From: 2-12-FULL-35-23 sp965196985
GTDB lineage: Bacteria; Pseudomonadota; Gammaproteobacteria; UBA12402
Direction of reading: 5' to 3'
Assembly (NCBI GenBank): GCA_965196985.1
Contig: CBDALO010000131.1
Location: 143,227 to 207,226 of the forward strand
DNA length: 64,000 nt
Under the pieces are notes generated by a model. It saw nothing but the letters and a program-made list of their open reading frames with translations, searched no databases and was not told the origin of the DNA. Below, one piece after another: positions 9,528-17,530 of the stretch. The first letter of the stretch is position 1. Each line of letters begins with the position of its first letter. The translations under genes and the position numbers were made by a program.

Positions 9528-10487
9528 AGACCTTCTGCGTAACTAAGGGCAGTTCTAGAAACTAGCTAAAATTTGCTTATAATTGCCTGATTAATAATCA
9601 TTCATGGAAAGGCATATGCTATTAAGCTATCAGCAACTCAGTAACCGCCCGCGTATTTTTAAAAAGTTAACTGGTTTGACCCTTGATGATTTTGAAACGA
9701 TACACCAACAAGTGAAGTCATCACTTGATGATGAGTTTAGTAAGCTGGGAAGGCGCCCGAAACTCACCACGCACCATGATCGCCTTTTGCTTCTCATGAT
9801 GTACTATCGCACTTATGTAACACATGAATTCTTAGGTTACTTTGTTGGTTTGGATGACAGTAATGTCTGCCGCTTATTTAAACGCTTAGAACCCTTAGTG
9901 GCCAAGCATATTCATATTAAAAAAGACAGAACCCTAACAGAAGATGCGGTTTGCGCTATATTAATGGATGTAACGGAGCAGCCTATTCAGCGCCCCAAAA
10001 AGAAGAAGCCACGTAAAGATTATTATTCTGGTAAAAAGAAAAGACATACTCAAAAGGTGGAGATAGCAATGAGTACATCCGGAAAAATAATCAACGTCTC
10101 TCAAACAATGCCTGGGAGGGTTCATGATATTAAGATCCGACAACGTGGCAGCCCACTGCCACCAGCAGAAAAATATGCTGATCTAGGATACCAAGGAATT
10201 CAACATACTGACCCCTTGGTTAACTTACCTCATAAAAAGCCCAAAGGCGGCAAATTAACTACTCAACAAAAAGAGGATAACCGTAATCACAGCAAGATCC
10301 GTATTAGGGTTGAACATCAATTCTCAAAATTTAAAAAATTCCGCATTCTTGGGGAGGTGTATAGGAATTTTCGCAGAAAACACAATATGAGATTTAATAT
10401 TATTGCTGGGATTCTCAATCTTCAAGCCGGATTCTAAAACTACAAACGAGCATAAGCTCGCCCAGTATTTAGTTTCGCAGAAGGTCT
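9528..10487 (+). mobile_element. IS5 family element, copy 1 (complete)
   Basis: 960 bp. Terminal inverted repeats agaccttctgcgtaactaa and agaccttctgcgaaactaa. A 3-bp target duplication ttt is seen at 9525-9527 and 10488-10490; a 3-bp duplication is also found for the second copy. It is inserted in the WD40 gene in opposite orientation. Confidence 0.92.
9604..10437 (+). CDS. IS5 family transposase (DDE_Tnp_4 type)
   Basis: 277 residues. An N-terminal helix-turn-helix region (about 20-95, with LTTHHDRLLLLMMYYRTY) is followed by the DDE domain: LMDVTEQPI (first D), KYADLGYQG (second D) and RVEHQFSKFKKFR (E). Length and motifs fit the IS1031-like branch of IS5. A short in-frame extension upstream is possible; ATG 9604 and ATG 9616 are both plausible. 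Identical to the split copy at 12299/17113. Confidence 0.93.
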   Translation: MERHMLLSYQQLSNRPRIFKKLTGLTLDDFETIHQQVKSSLDDEFSKLGRRPKLTTHHDRLLLLMMYYRTYVTHEFLGYFVGLDDSNVCRLFKRLEPLVAKHIHIKKDRTLTEDAVCAILMDVTEQPIQRPKKKKPRKDYYSGKKKRHTQKVEIAMSTSGKIINVSQTMPGRVHDIKIRQRGSPLPPAEKYADLGYQGIQHTDPLVNLPHKKPKGGKLTTQQKEDNRNHSKIRIRVEHQFSKFKKFRILGEVYRNFRRKHNMRFNIIAGILNLQAGF

Positions 10488-10490
10488 TTT

Positions 10491-11147
10491 AATGTCCCAT
10501 AGCCTTATCGTTTTATCCAAAGAGCCACTTGCCAGTAAGCCATTCGGTAAGACAGCTAATGAACATATCCGCTTACTATGTCCACGGAGTGTTTGCCGAC
10601 AGGCTAAGAGCTTGGTATCCCACAGCTTTATTGTACTATCACTAGATCCACTTGCTAGTAAGCCATTTGGTAAGGTGGCTAGTGAGCTTACAACATCTGC
10701 ATGACCGCGCAGTGTCTCTAAACACTCTCCTCTTTCTGTGTCCCACACCTTGATTGTACTATCAGCAGACCCGCTCACCAGCTGCCCATTTGGTAGAACG
10801 GCTAATGAAGTTATACTTTCCTTATGGCCTCGCAACGTTTCACAACAGGATAAACTCTCTATATCCCACAGCTTTATCGTCTGACCTTCAGAACCACTTG
10901 CTAACAAGCCATTTGGTAATACAATAAGTGAAGTTATAGCTTTGTCTTCGCCGCTCTCGTGGCCGCGCAGCGTACTGTGACACGAATAGCGTTCGGTTTC
11001 CCATAGCTCGATAGCTCCGCTTTCAGTTCCACTTGCTAATAAGCCGTCTTGTAAGGTAGCTAATGACCGCACCCAATCGCTATGAGTACGTAGCGTTCTT
11101 CTGCATTGGGATTTTTCTGGTGTTGGTGATTTTTTAGTTGTTGGCAT
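10491..11147 (-). pseudogene. WD40 repeat protein, N-terminal part (blades 1-5), truncated by IS5
   Basis: Starts at ATG 11147 (MPTTKKSPTPEKSQ), with ggag about 8 nt upstream; the frame continues further upstream only through an inserted IS982 and that stretch is artefactual. Five WD40 repeats follow a 20-residue leader, each about 41-45 residues with GH at the blade start and LWD/VWD at its end. Together with 9087-9527 they give exactly seven blades, the usual number for a closed beta-propeller, in a protein of about 365 residues. WD40 propellers are rare in bacteria and in a Dot/Icm-bearing genome such a eukaryotic-like protein is a candidate secreted effector (inference). The present ORF would run about 17 codons into the IS. 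Confidence 0.88.
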
Positions 11148-11174
11148 ATGGCTTCTCCGTAGAAACTTTTCATA

Positions 11175-12180
11175 ACCCCAGTTCGGAGTTATGGCAGCCT
11201 TGGATTTAGTGAAAAACTTATATAACCTTTTGAAATTATTACTAATAATGGATGTGGTTATGATACATGAGCGCGAGGTTATAGAGTTATTTTGTCGCAT
11301 AGATGATTTTGCTGAGGAATTTGCAGCACTTGAGCGCAAAGATCTACTCCCTTCATCTGCAGAAAAAAAGTCAGGTCCACCTTGTTGTTTAGCTTATAGC
11401 GAGATTATGACAATCATGATTTTGTTCCAAATGATCGGCTATAGAAACTTTAAATATTTTTATACTGGCTTTCTAAGAACATACTGGGGACATTACTTCC
11501 CTAATTTACCCAGTTACTCACGTTTTATTGAATTGATGCCTAGAGCGCTAATGCCACTGACAATTTTTATTACTCTTAACGGTGGCAGGCGTAGTGGCAT
11601 TTACTACATTGACTCAAGTTGCCTACCAAACTGTCACATTAAACGCACTAAACGCCACCGCACATTTAAAGCGGTTGCAAAACTTGGAAAAACATCTGTT
11701 GGTTGGTTTTTTGGTCTGAAACTTCATTTAGTAATCAATGACATAGGTGAGTTAATCGCCTTTAAAGTCACGCCCGGCAATCATCATGATTTAGCTGCAG
11801 GTGTCTCATTGTTTGAAGGGCTGGAGGCTTTGGCCTTCGGAGATAAAGGCTATATTGGGAAGGCTGTTTTTGAAAAACTACTTGATAGCGGTTTGAAGTT
11901 AATTACACGCAAAAGAAAAAATATGAAAAATGCGCAGCCACTTAGCGATCACGAGCAACAGTTATTAAATCAGCGAGGGATCATTGAGACTGTTTTTGGC
12001 TGCTTGAAACATAAGTTTCATATTTGGCACACCAGACATCGCTCGGTTGCAAATGCTATTACACATCTTGTTGCTGGGTTGGCTGCTTATATTATTGAGC
12101 CATTAACAATTACTGCAGTGAAAAGGTTGCCAAGCAATTAGAATTTAATTACTTGATCACTATTAACTCCGAACTGGGGT
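11175..12180 (+). mobile_element. IS982 family element, copy 1 (complete)
   Basis: 1006 bp with perfect terminal inverted repeats accccagttcggagtta. A 6-bp target duplication ttcata lies at 11169-11174 and 12181-12186. The element sits 27 bp upstream of the WD40 start codon and so separates that gene from its former upstream region. Confidence 0.94.
11191..12141 (+). CDS. IS982 family transposase
   Basis: 316 residues as an open frame; the true start may be ATG 11248 or 11260 (MIHEREVIELFCRIDDF), since ATG 11191 lies within the terminal repeat. Motifs of IS982: SYSRFIELMPRAL, YYIDSSCLPNCH (first D), FGLKLHLV, FGDKGYIGK (second D) and QRGIIETVFGCLKHKF (E). A second copy at 25798-26728 is broken. 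Confidence 0.94.
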   Translation: MAALDLVKNLYNLLKLLLIMDVVMIHEREVIELFCRIDDFAEEFAALERKDLLPSSAEKKSGPPCCLAYSEIMTIMILFQMIGYRNFKYFYTGFLRTYWGHYFPNLPSYSRFIELMPRALMPLTIFITLNGGRRSGIYYIDSSCLPNCHIKRTKRHRTFKAVAKLGKTSVGWFFGLKLHLVINDIGELIAFKVTPGNHHDLAAGVSLFEGLEALAFGDKGYIGKAVFEKLLDSGLKLITRKRKNMKNAQPLSDHEQQLLNQRGIIETVFGCLKHKFHIWHTRHRSVANAITHLVAGLAAYIIEPLTITAVKRLPSN

Positions 12181-12298
12181 TTCATATTATACGGTTGCGT
12201 GAGAAGCAAAGGCTGAAATATAAGACCTTCTGCGTAACTAAGGGCAGTTCTAGAAACTAGCTAAAATTTGCTTATAATTGCCTGATTAATAATCATTC

Positions 12299-12946
12299 AT
12301 GGAAAGGCATATGCTATTAAGCTATCAGCAACTCAGTAACCGCCCGCGTATTTTTAAAAAGTTAACTGGTTTGACCCTTGATGATTTTGAAACGATACAC
12401 CAACAAGTGAAGTCATCACTTGATGATGAGTTTAGTAAGCTGGGAAGGCGCCCGAAACTCACCACGCACCATGATCGCCTTTTGCTTCTCATGATGTACT
12501 ATCGCACTTATGTAACACATGAATTCTTAGGTTACTTTGTTGGTTTGGATGACAGTAATGTCTGCCGCTTATTTAAACGCTTAGAACCCTTAGTGGCCAA
12601 GCATATTCATATTAAAAAAGACAGAACCCTAACAGAAGATGCGGTTTGCGCTATATTAATGGATGTAACGGAGCAGCCTATTCAGCGCCCCAAAAAGAAG
12701 AAGCCACGTAAAGATTATTATTCTGGTAAAAAGAAAAGACATACTCAAAAGGTGGAGATAGCAATGAGTACATCCGGAAAAATAATCAACGTCTCTCAAA
12801 CAATGCCTGGGAGGGTTCATGATATTAAGATCCGACAACGTGGCAGCCCACTGCCACCAGCAGAAAAATATGCTGATCTAGTGTTACGTCTATCTTTATT
12901 TAGGGGAATTGAGCTAGTTTTATCTCATAATAAACAAGGTTTTTAG
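12299..12946 (+). pseudogene. IS5 transposase copy 2, N-terminal fragment
   Basis: The first 194 residues match the intact transposase at 9604 up to EKYADL; the frame then runs about 21 codons into the inserted transposon. The second catalytic D is at the break and the E is lost, so it cannot be active. The missing C-terminus lies at 17113-17369. Confidence 0.93.
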
Positions 12947-12985
12947 TAACCTATCAAGGTAAAATAACTTGATATAAAAACTATA

Positions 12986-13542
12986 GTGAAATTAGTCATG
13001 CGCAGAATCATAAAAGCGATTAAAAGCCTGAGTGATTACCTGATCCTGCTGAAAAAAAATCCAGAGCTACTAAGGCCAGAGCAGTGCAGCCATTGCGGTG
13101 CAGGTGGACTATGGTCACATGGATCATATGATCGAAAACCAGATAGGAACCCAGGTAAAGGACGCTCTTTAAATCCCACCCCTGTTTTGAGATTTTATTG
13201 TCATCAATGTAAACGTACTTGTTCAACCCTACCTGAGATACTTTCTCCAAAGCGTTGGTATTGCTGGTCAGTTCAGCAGGCAGTGTTAATGAGCGTGCTC
13301 CTGGGAAAAGTATTAGCTCATCAGGTCAGGAGCAAGGTGTTAGTCGACACACCGTTGCTAGGTGGTTTCACTGGTTGGTTGACCACTTCGTTGATTACTC
13401 CTTCCATATCAAAGCACATCCGTTGTGGTTACAGCTTGGGCGACATAGTGATCCACAAGCGTTTTGGTTGGCCTGCCTTGGTGAGCATGATTTATCGAGC
13501 ATCATGCTTTTTCTTAACAACACAGGAGTGAGCATCCCATAA
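12986..13542 (+). CDS. Zinc-ribbon/HTH transposon protein (DUF6431-like), frame change in the middle
   Basis: The first frame (12986-13309) has CSHCGAGG (C35, C38 region) and FYCHQCKRTCSTLPEILSPKRWYCW, a two-cysteine-pair zinc ribbon typical of transposase-associated proteins. The homology continues in the -1 frame as SISSSGQEQGVSRHTVARWFHWLVDH, a helix-turn-helix, to the stop at 13542. The switch lies exactly at g ggaaaa (13303-13309), a G_GGA_AAA sequence of X_XXY_YYZ form. Either this is programmed -1 frameshifting giving a protein of about 185 residues, or the gene is broken by an indel. DUF6431 assignment is from memory. It probably helps the transposase bind the ends. Confidence 0.6.
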
Positions 13543-13676
13543 TTAATTAACGTGAAAAAAAGTTGAGATGGATATTTTCTGTAAACCTCACGACCCCACA
13601 CAGTTTGAGCGTAGCATTCTCAACTCAAGTTGTGATTAACTCATTGCAAGTAGTTAAATCACACAGGAATTGCAAA

Positions 13677-15014
13677 ATGACCAAGCCCATTCACCCAACA
13701 GCACTGTTTCGCCTAAGTGTTTTAGGTGAGCTATGTAGCCGAAATAGTTTTGAGCATGGTGAGCTCAAGAGCATTATTAAAAGGTTGTCCCAGCAAACCT
13801 ACAACATTCCAGGTAGTAAGCGTGTTCACCTCAGTGCTAAAACAATTGAGAATTGGTATTACGCCTGGTTAAAGCAGGGTATTGATGGATTAGTTCCTAA
13901 AACTCGACGAGACAAAGGCCAGTGTCACATCAATCCAGAGCTACAAGAGTTAATTATTTCCACTAAACAGGAAAGCCCTTCAAGATCAATTCCGACCGTG
14001 ATTAAACTCTTAGAAACTCAAGGGAAGGTAGCACGAGGTGAATTATCTCACGCAACAGTTCACCGCTTATTAGTAAAACACGGCCTGTCTAAAAGAACAG
14101 TCACACCTTCTAACCAAATTGAGCGCCGCTCATTTGAGGCGCTCACAGCTTGTGATATTTGGTATGGCGATGTCATGCATGGTCCAACGATTTACGATGG
14201 CCAAAGAAGAGTTAAAAGCTATTTGGTGAGTATTTTTGATGATGCCTCAAGGTTGGTCTGTCACAGTAAATTTTGTACTGATGAGAGCGCCATTACTATT
14301 GAGCATGTGTTGAAAGAGGCATTACTCAAACGTGGGCTTCCTGTTAAGCTCATCATTGACAACGGCCCTGCCTACCGTGCTAAAACGTTGCAAACCATTT
14401 GTGCTCGTTTGAAAATTCAATTGATTTACGGCAGGCCCTATGAACCGCAAAGCAAAGGCAAACTAGAGCGTTGGCATAGAACAGTACGCGAGCAATTCCT
14501 AGCTGAATGCAACCTGGATTCCATTCATAGTTTCAATGCGCTGAATGATCGATTTTGGGCTTGGGTTGAGCGTGTTTATCATCAAGCCTCGCAAAGCGCC
14601 CTGCCTGACAAGATGACCCCGTTACAACGCTATCAGCAAGACCTCACTAAAATTCAGCCGTTAGGTTGTTTGGCCGATAAGCTAGATGATTACTTCCTGC
14701 ATCGCATTAAGCGCCGAGTCAGGAAGGATGGCACGGTAAGCTGGAATAATCGACTCTTTGAAGTTCCATTTGAACTGGCTCAACAAGAGGTTTATTTAGT
14801 GGTTGATCCGCATAGTGACTCCGCCCGTCACGTCGAATCATTGGAATATCAATACCTTGGTGCAGTGGGAGAGCTGGACAAACATAACAACCTTTCTAGA
14901 ACCCGAGCTAGACCTCAGATGCCGGAACAACCAGCAAGAAAAACCTCGCTAGTTGAGATTGTTTATAACCAAGTTAAAGAGGATTTGGATATCACTGAGG
15001 AGATACCGTCTTAA
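13677..15014 (+). CDS. rve-type DDE transposase of the three-gene transposon
   Basis: 445 residues from ATG 13677 (MTKPIHPTALFRLS), preceded by cagga at a good distance; the frame is open upstream to 13563 without a ribosome site. N-terminal helix-turn-helix regions (about 50-90, TIENWYYAWLKQGIDGL), then the catalytic core: DIWYGDVMHGP, IIDNGPAYRAK and SKGKLERWHR, with exactly 35 residues between the second D and E (D,D35E). The C-terminal beta-barrel-like region resembles that of Mu-type and IS481-type enzymes. It acts with the AAA+ ATPase encoded downstream, now separated by IS110. Confidence 0.88.
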   Translation: MTKPIHPTALFRLSVLGELCSRNSFEHGELKSIIKRLSQQTYNIPGSKRVHLSAKTIENWYYAWLKQGIDGLVPKTRRDKGQCHINPELQELIISTKQESPSRSIPTVIKLLETQGKVARGELSHATVHRLLVKHGLSKRTVTPSNQIERRSFEALTACDIWYGDVMHGPTIYDGQRRVKSYLVSIFDDASRLVCHSKFCTDESAITIEHVLKEALLKRGLPVKLIIDNGPAYRAKTLQTICARLKIQLIYGRPYEPQSKGKLERWHRTVREQFLAECNLDSIHSFNALNDRFWAWVERVYHQASQSALPDKMTPLQRYQQDLTKIQPLGCLADKLDDYFLHRIKRRVRKDGTVSWNNRLFEVPFELAQQEVYLVVDPHSDSARHVESLEYQYLGAVGELDKHNNLSRTRARPQMPEQPARKTSLVEIVYNQVKEDLDITEEIPS

Positions 15015-15042
15015 ACGTCAACAATAAATTGTAAAATTTTTA

Positions 15043-15993
15043 CTAGGCATCCGCTGAAAATGGCTGCTGTGTTTTTAGGATGCCATAAATCATATGCACC
15101 ATTTTTCTCATAACAGCACAAATGGCTAGCTTCTTTGGCTTGCCTTTTTTGAGCAGCTTTTCATAAAATTTCTTCAAAATAGGATTATGCCTTATAGCCA
15201 CTAATGCCGGCATGTAAAGCGCCTTTCGCAACCAAGCACTACCAACCTTTGAGAGCCGTGATGAATTCAATGAAGTGCCTGATTGTGACTGGCTGGGATT
15301 TAAACCAATATGAGCAGCCAATTGTTTTGCGCCAGAAAATCTTTCAATATTATTAAAAAAAGCAGTTAGTGTTTGAGCGGTTTTATCACCAATGCCTGGG
15401 ATGCTTTTAAGCAGCTCTGTGTTATTCTTCAGATCATCATCACTCGCGATCAGCTTACTAATTTCTTCCTGCAGTCGTAAAATTTCTTTTTCCATATAAT
15501 CGATATGATTTTGTATAGAGCTAATAATTGTTTCTTCCGCTAGCTCCAGCCTGTTTTGTTCATTGCTGACTTGGGAGGTTAATACTTCAGATCTCTGTAT
15601 CAAAGCTCTTAGAGCCTCTATATTAGCTGGCAAAGGCTGCCATAGCGTTGGAGTAAAATGATTTGAATAGTCCTTAATACTGACCGCATCGGCCTTGTCG
15701 GTCTTGTTTCGTATTAGCTGTCCTTTCATAAAAAACTTTATTCGTGCAGGATTAATTATACTGACATCACACTTCTCACTATGTAAATAAAGAGCCAATG
15801 CATTACCGTATTTACCTGTTGATTCCATGCAAAAATGAAGTGACTGATCAGATAAAGATTGCGTCCATTCTAATAACTCAGAAAAGCCCTCAGGATTATT
15901 ATTAAAATGTTTAACGTGATCTTTTCCGCTAGTGGTGATAGCAGCAACAAAATCAGATTTTGCAATATCAATACCAACGCAATTTTTTTTCAT
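15043..15993 (-). CDS. IS110 family transposase (DEDD recombinase)
   Basis: 316 residues. N-terminal RuvC-like DEDD domain: VGIDIAKSDF (D9), CMESTGKYG (E58 region) and NKTDKADAVSIKDY (the two late D). The middle is a coiled coil (about 130-185). The C-terminal Tnp20 domain has SIPGIGDKTAQTL and HIGLNPSQSQSGTS with the conserved serines. IS110 enzymes use a bridge RNA encoded in the element to choose donor and target (established for IS621/IS110), and such a region is present upstream of the gene. Confidence 0.93.
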   Translation of the reverse strand: MKKNCVGIDIAKSDFVAAITTSGKDHVKHFNNNPEGFSELLEWTQSLSDQSLHFCMESTGKYGNALALYLHSEKCDVSIINPARIKFFMKGQLIRNKTDKADAVSIKDYSNHFTPTLWQPLPANIEALRALIQRSEVLTSQVSNEQNRLELAEETIISSIQNHIDYMEKEILRLQEEISKLIASDDDLKNNTELLKSIPGIGDKTAQTLTAFFNNIERFSGAKQLAAHIGLNPSQSQSGTSLNSSRLSKVGSAWLRKALYMPALVAIRHNPILKKFYEKLLKKGKPKKLAICAVMRKMVHMIYGILKTQQPFSADA

Positions 15994-16084
15994 TTGCTAG
16001 AGCCTCTTAAATTTTATTACACTAACAAACTTGGGAAATCATAGTTCGGATCAACCTTGCAAATACAGGCTCACAATGGCCTAA

Positions 16085-16200
16085 GATACCGTTCGATCTC
16101 ATGAACTTATGAGGGTGGAAGGGAGCTAAATCTCCTCAACAGGATTAAATCCTAAGGACGAACACGGCTTCACCTTCCGCCTACCCAAGCATCCTTGGGA
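16085..16200 (-). ncRNA. Candidate bridge RNA of the IS110 element
   Basis: Upstream of the IS110 transposase, where IS110-group elements encode the bridge RNA, several helices are visible: ctcat/atgag (16098-16113), gttcg (16091-16095) with cgaac (16159-16163), ggaagg (16117-16122) with ccttcc (16173-16178), aggattaaatcct (16141-16153), and cccaag/cttggg (16184-16199). The strand is taken from the transposase; ends are not determined. Target and donor guide loops could not be assigned because the element borders are uncertain. Confidence 0.5.
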
Positions 16201-16254
16201 TTGTAGCAATATTGTCATATCTCTACAGTTATTTAAGATACAAGGATGAGTAAG

Positions 16255-17046
16255 ATGTATCTTCAACATTTTGGCTTGAAATTTGATCCATTGGGTAAAT
16301 CAAACATTATTGAATTGGCGCAGTCAAAGCGACTAGAACAGCAACTTAATGGTTTGCTAGAAACACGCGGCTTAGCAGTGATTACTGGCGACTCAGGGAC
16401 AGGAAAGACCACGGCGCTAAGATACTGGAGCAATAAACTCAACCCGCTGACCCATCAAGTCATTTATCAATCAGACACTCACTTTCGGTCATTTGATGTG
16501 TACTCTCAGCTTGCCGAAAATCTAGGTTTAGAAAACTATTACCGATTCTCTAAACTTTGGAGAGACTTGAAGCAGAGCTTGATCGCGCTCTACCATGATA
16601 AAAACGTTCAGCCTATTTGGATCCTAGACGAGGCGCATCAGCTTAGTAATGATTTCATTCTACGATTACCTGACTTCCTTAATTTCAGTTTTGACAGCAA
16701 AGACGTCATGACGATTATCTTATGTGGACTCCCATCACTTCTAGCAACATTGCAGAGACCAGCCTATGAACCTATCAACTCTAGAATTCAGTGCTTTATT
16801 AGGTGGCATGCAATTGAAGATAGCAGGGATTTTGAGAGCATTATTCACGCTGCTTTTGAGAAGGCAGGAATGAGCAGCAGCTTATTCACTGAAACAGGTA
16901 TTCGTGCAGTACACATGGCCACAAAAGGTAGGCTTCGTTATGTTGATAGGCTCATGCGACATGCGTTGCTAATCGCCGCTAATATGAATTTAAACCATAT
17001 ACCGGATGATGTCATTAATCAGGCAATTCATGAGCTAAAAGGTTAA
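16255..17046 (+). CDS. AAA+ ATPase of the transposon (ExeA/TniB-like)
   Basis: 263 residues from ATG 16255 (MYLQHFGLKFDPLGK); aagga at 16242-16246 is better spaced for this start than for ATG 16246. Counting from ATG 16246, Walker A GDSGTGKTT is at 48-56 and Walker B IWILDEA at 124-130; sensor-like LCGLPSLL and a C-terminal helical lid (KGRLRYVDRLMRHAL) follow. The N-terminal YLQHFGL block is the start of ExeA-type transposition ATPases. It should act as target selector or transposase activator, like TniB/TnsC. Its native distance to the transposase gene has been changed by IS110. Confidence 0.86.
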   Translation: MYLQHFGLKFDPLGKSNIIELAQSKRLEQQLNGLLETRGLAVITGDSGTGKTTALRYWSNKLNPLTHQVIYQSDTHFRSFDVYSQLAENLGLENYYRFSKLWRDLKQSLIALYHDKNVQPIWILDEAHQLSNDFILRLPDFLNFSFDSKDVMTIILCGLPSLLATLQRPAYEPINSRIQCFIRWHAIEDSRDFESIIHAAFEKAGMSSSLFTETGIRAVHMATKGRLRYVDRLMRHALLIAANMNLNHIPDDVINQAIHELKG

Positions 17047-17112
17047 CTATTTGACACCATCTCACGCAAAATAGGTTGAGATGGTTTCTCTAAATTATTG
17101 TGGGACGTTACA

Positions 17113-17369
17113 ATCTAGGATACCAAGGAATTCAACATACTGACCCCTTGGTTAACTTACCTCATAAAAAGCCCAAAGGCGGCAAATTAACTACTCAACA
17201 AAAAGAGGATAACCGTAATCACAGCAAGATCCGTATTAGGGTTGAACATCAATTCTCAAAATTTAAAAAATTCCGCATTCTTGGGGAGGTGTATAGGAAT
17301 TTTCGCAGAAAACACAATATGAGATTTAATATTATTGCTGGGATTCTCAATCTTCAAGCCGGATTCTAA
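17113..17369 (+). pseudogene. IS5 transposase copy 2, C-terminal fragment
   Basis: Begins inside the frame at LGYQGIQHTDP and matches the last 84 residues of the intact transposase at 9604, including the RVEHQFSKFK block. It lost its N-terminus to the transposon at 12882-17112. The upstream codons to 17100 come from the transposon end. Confidence 0.92.
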
Positions 17370-17422
17370 AACTACAAACGAGCATAAGCTCGCCCAGTAT
17401 TTAGTTTCGCAGAAGGTCTATA

Positions 17423-17530
17423 CGTTTGTCTTTTTCTTCAGCATTTGAGCTATTCACTCTGTTAGTTAAGTAATACATTTCTCGCATATAGCTCTGTGCT
17501 AAAGGAATTTGTACTGCTTTGAGTGAATTG
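17423..17530 (-). pseudogene. Remnant of an unknown gene cut by IS5, IS982 and IS256
   Basis: After in-silico removal of IS256 copy 2 and IS5 copy 2, the minus strand reads a short open stretch across 19100-19063, this segment and 12219-12187, including SYMREMYYLTNRVNSS and ending with ASHATV and TAA at 12189-12187. A possible start ATG with aagga lies near 19101 but in another frame, so one frameshift would be needed. No family recognised. It would lie just upstream of the WD40 gene in the same direction. Confidence 0.35.

Larger units (their letters stand above)
15016..16240 (-). mobile_element. IS110 family element (borders approximate)
   Basis: The IS110 transposase and a structured non-coding stretch of about 240 bp upstream of it lie between the transposase and ATPase genes of the three-gene transposon. 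IS110 elements have no clear terminal inverted repeats, and I could not fix the borders; they should lie between the DDE stop (15014) and the ATPase ribosome site (16241). Confidence 0.75.
12882..17112 (+). mobile_element. Three-gene DDE/AAA+ transposon (Mu/Tn7-like logic), carrying an IS110
   Basis: Ends are tgttacgtc on the left and, inverted, tgtaacgtccc on the right, so the element has TG...CA termini; a 6-bp target duplication atctag flanks it. It encodes, in order, a zinc-ribbon/helix-turn-helix protein (12986-13542), an rve-type DDE transposase (13677-15014) and an AAA+ ATPase of the ExeA/TniB type (16255-17046). An IS110 lies between the last two. A DDE enzyme with an ATPase partner is the arrangement of Mu, Tn7, Tn5053 and IS21; the extra zinc-ribbon protein differs from these. 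Confidence 0.8.
12223..17419 (+). mobile_element. IS5 family element, copy 2, split by a 4.2-kb transposon
   Basis: Same terminal repeats as copy 1 (agaccttctgcg). A 3-bp target duplication ata lies at 12220-12222 and 17420-17422. The IS5 sequence runs 12223-12881, is interrupted at 12882-17112, and resumes to 17419. The interruption duplicated atctag (12876-12881 and 17113-17118). Confidence 0.92.

Noticed and set aside
11147..11339. N-terminal extension of the WD40 protein through IS982
   Set aside because: The extension is antisense to the transposase and exists only because of the insertion; a ribosome site supports the ATG at 11147.
13020..13601. Minus-strand frames in the transposon (13020-13250, 13395-13601)
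   Set aside because: Shadows of the zinc-ribbon gene without start signals or recognisable domains.
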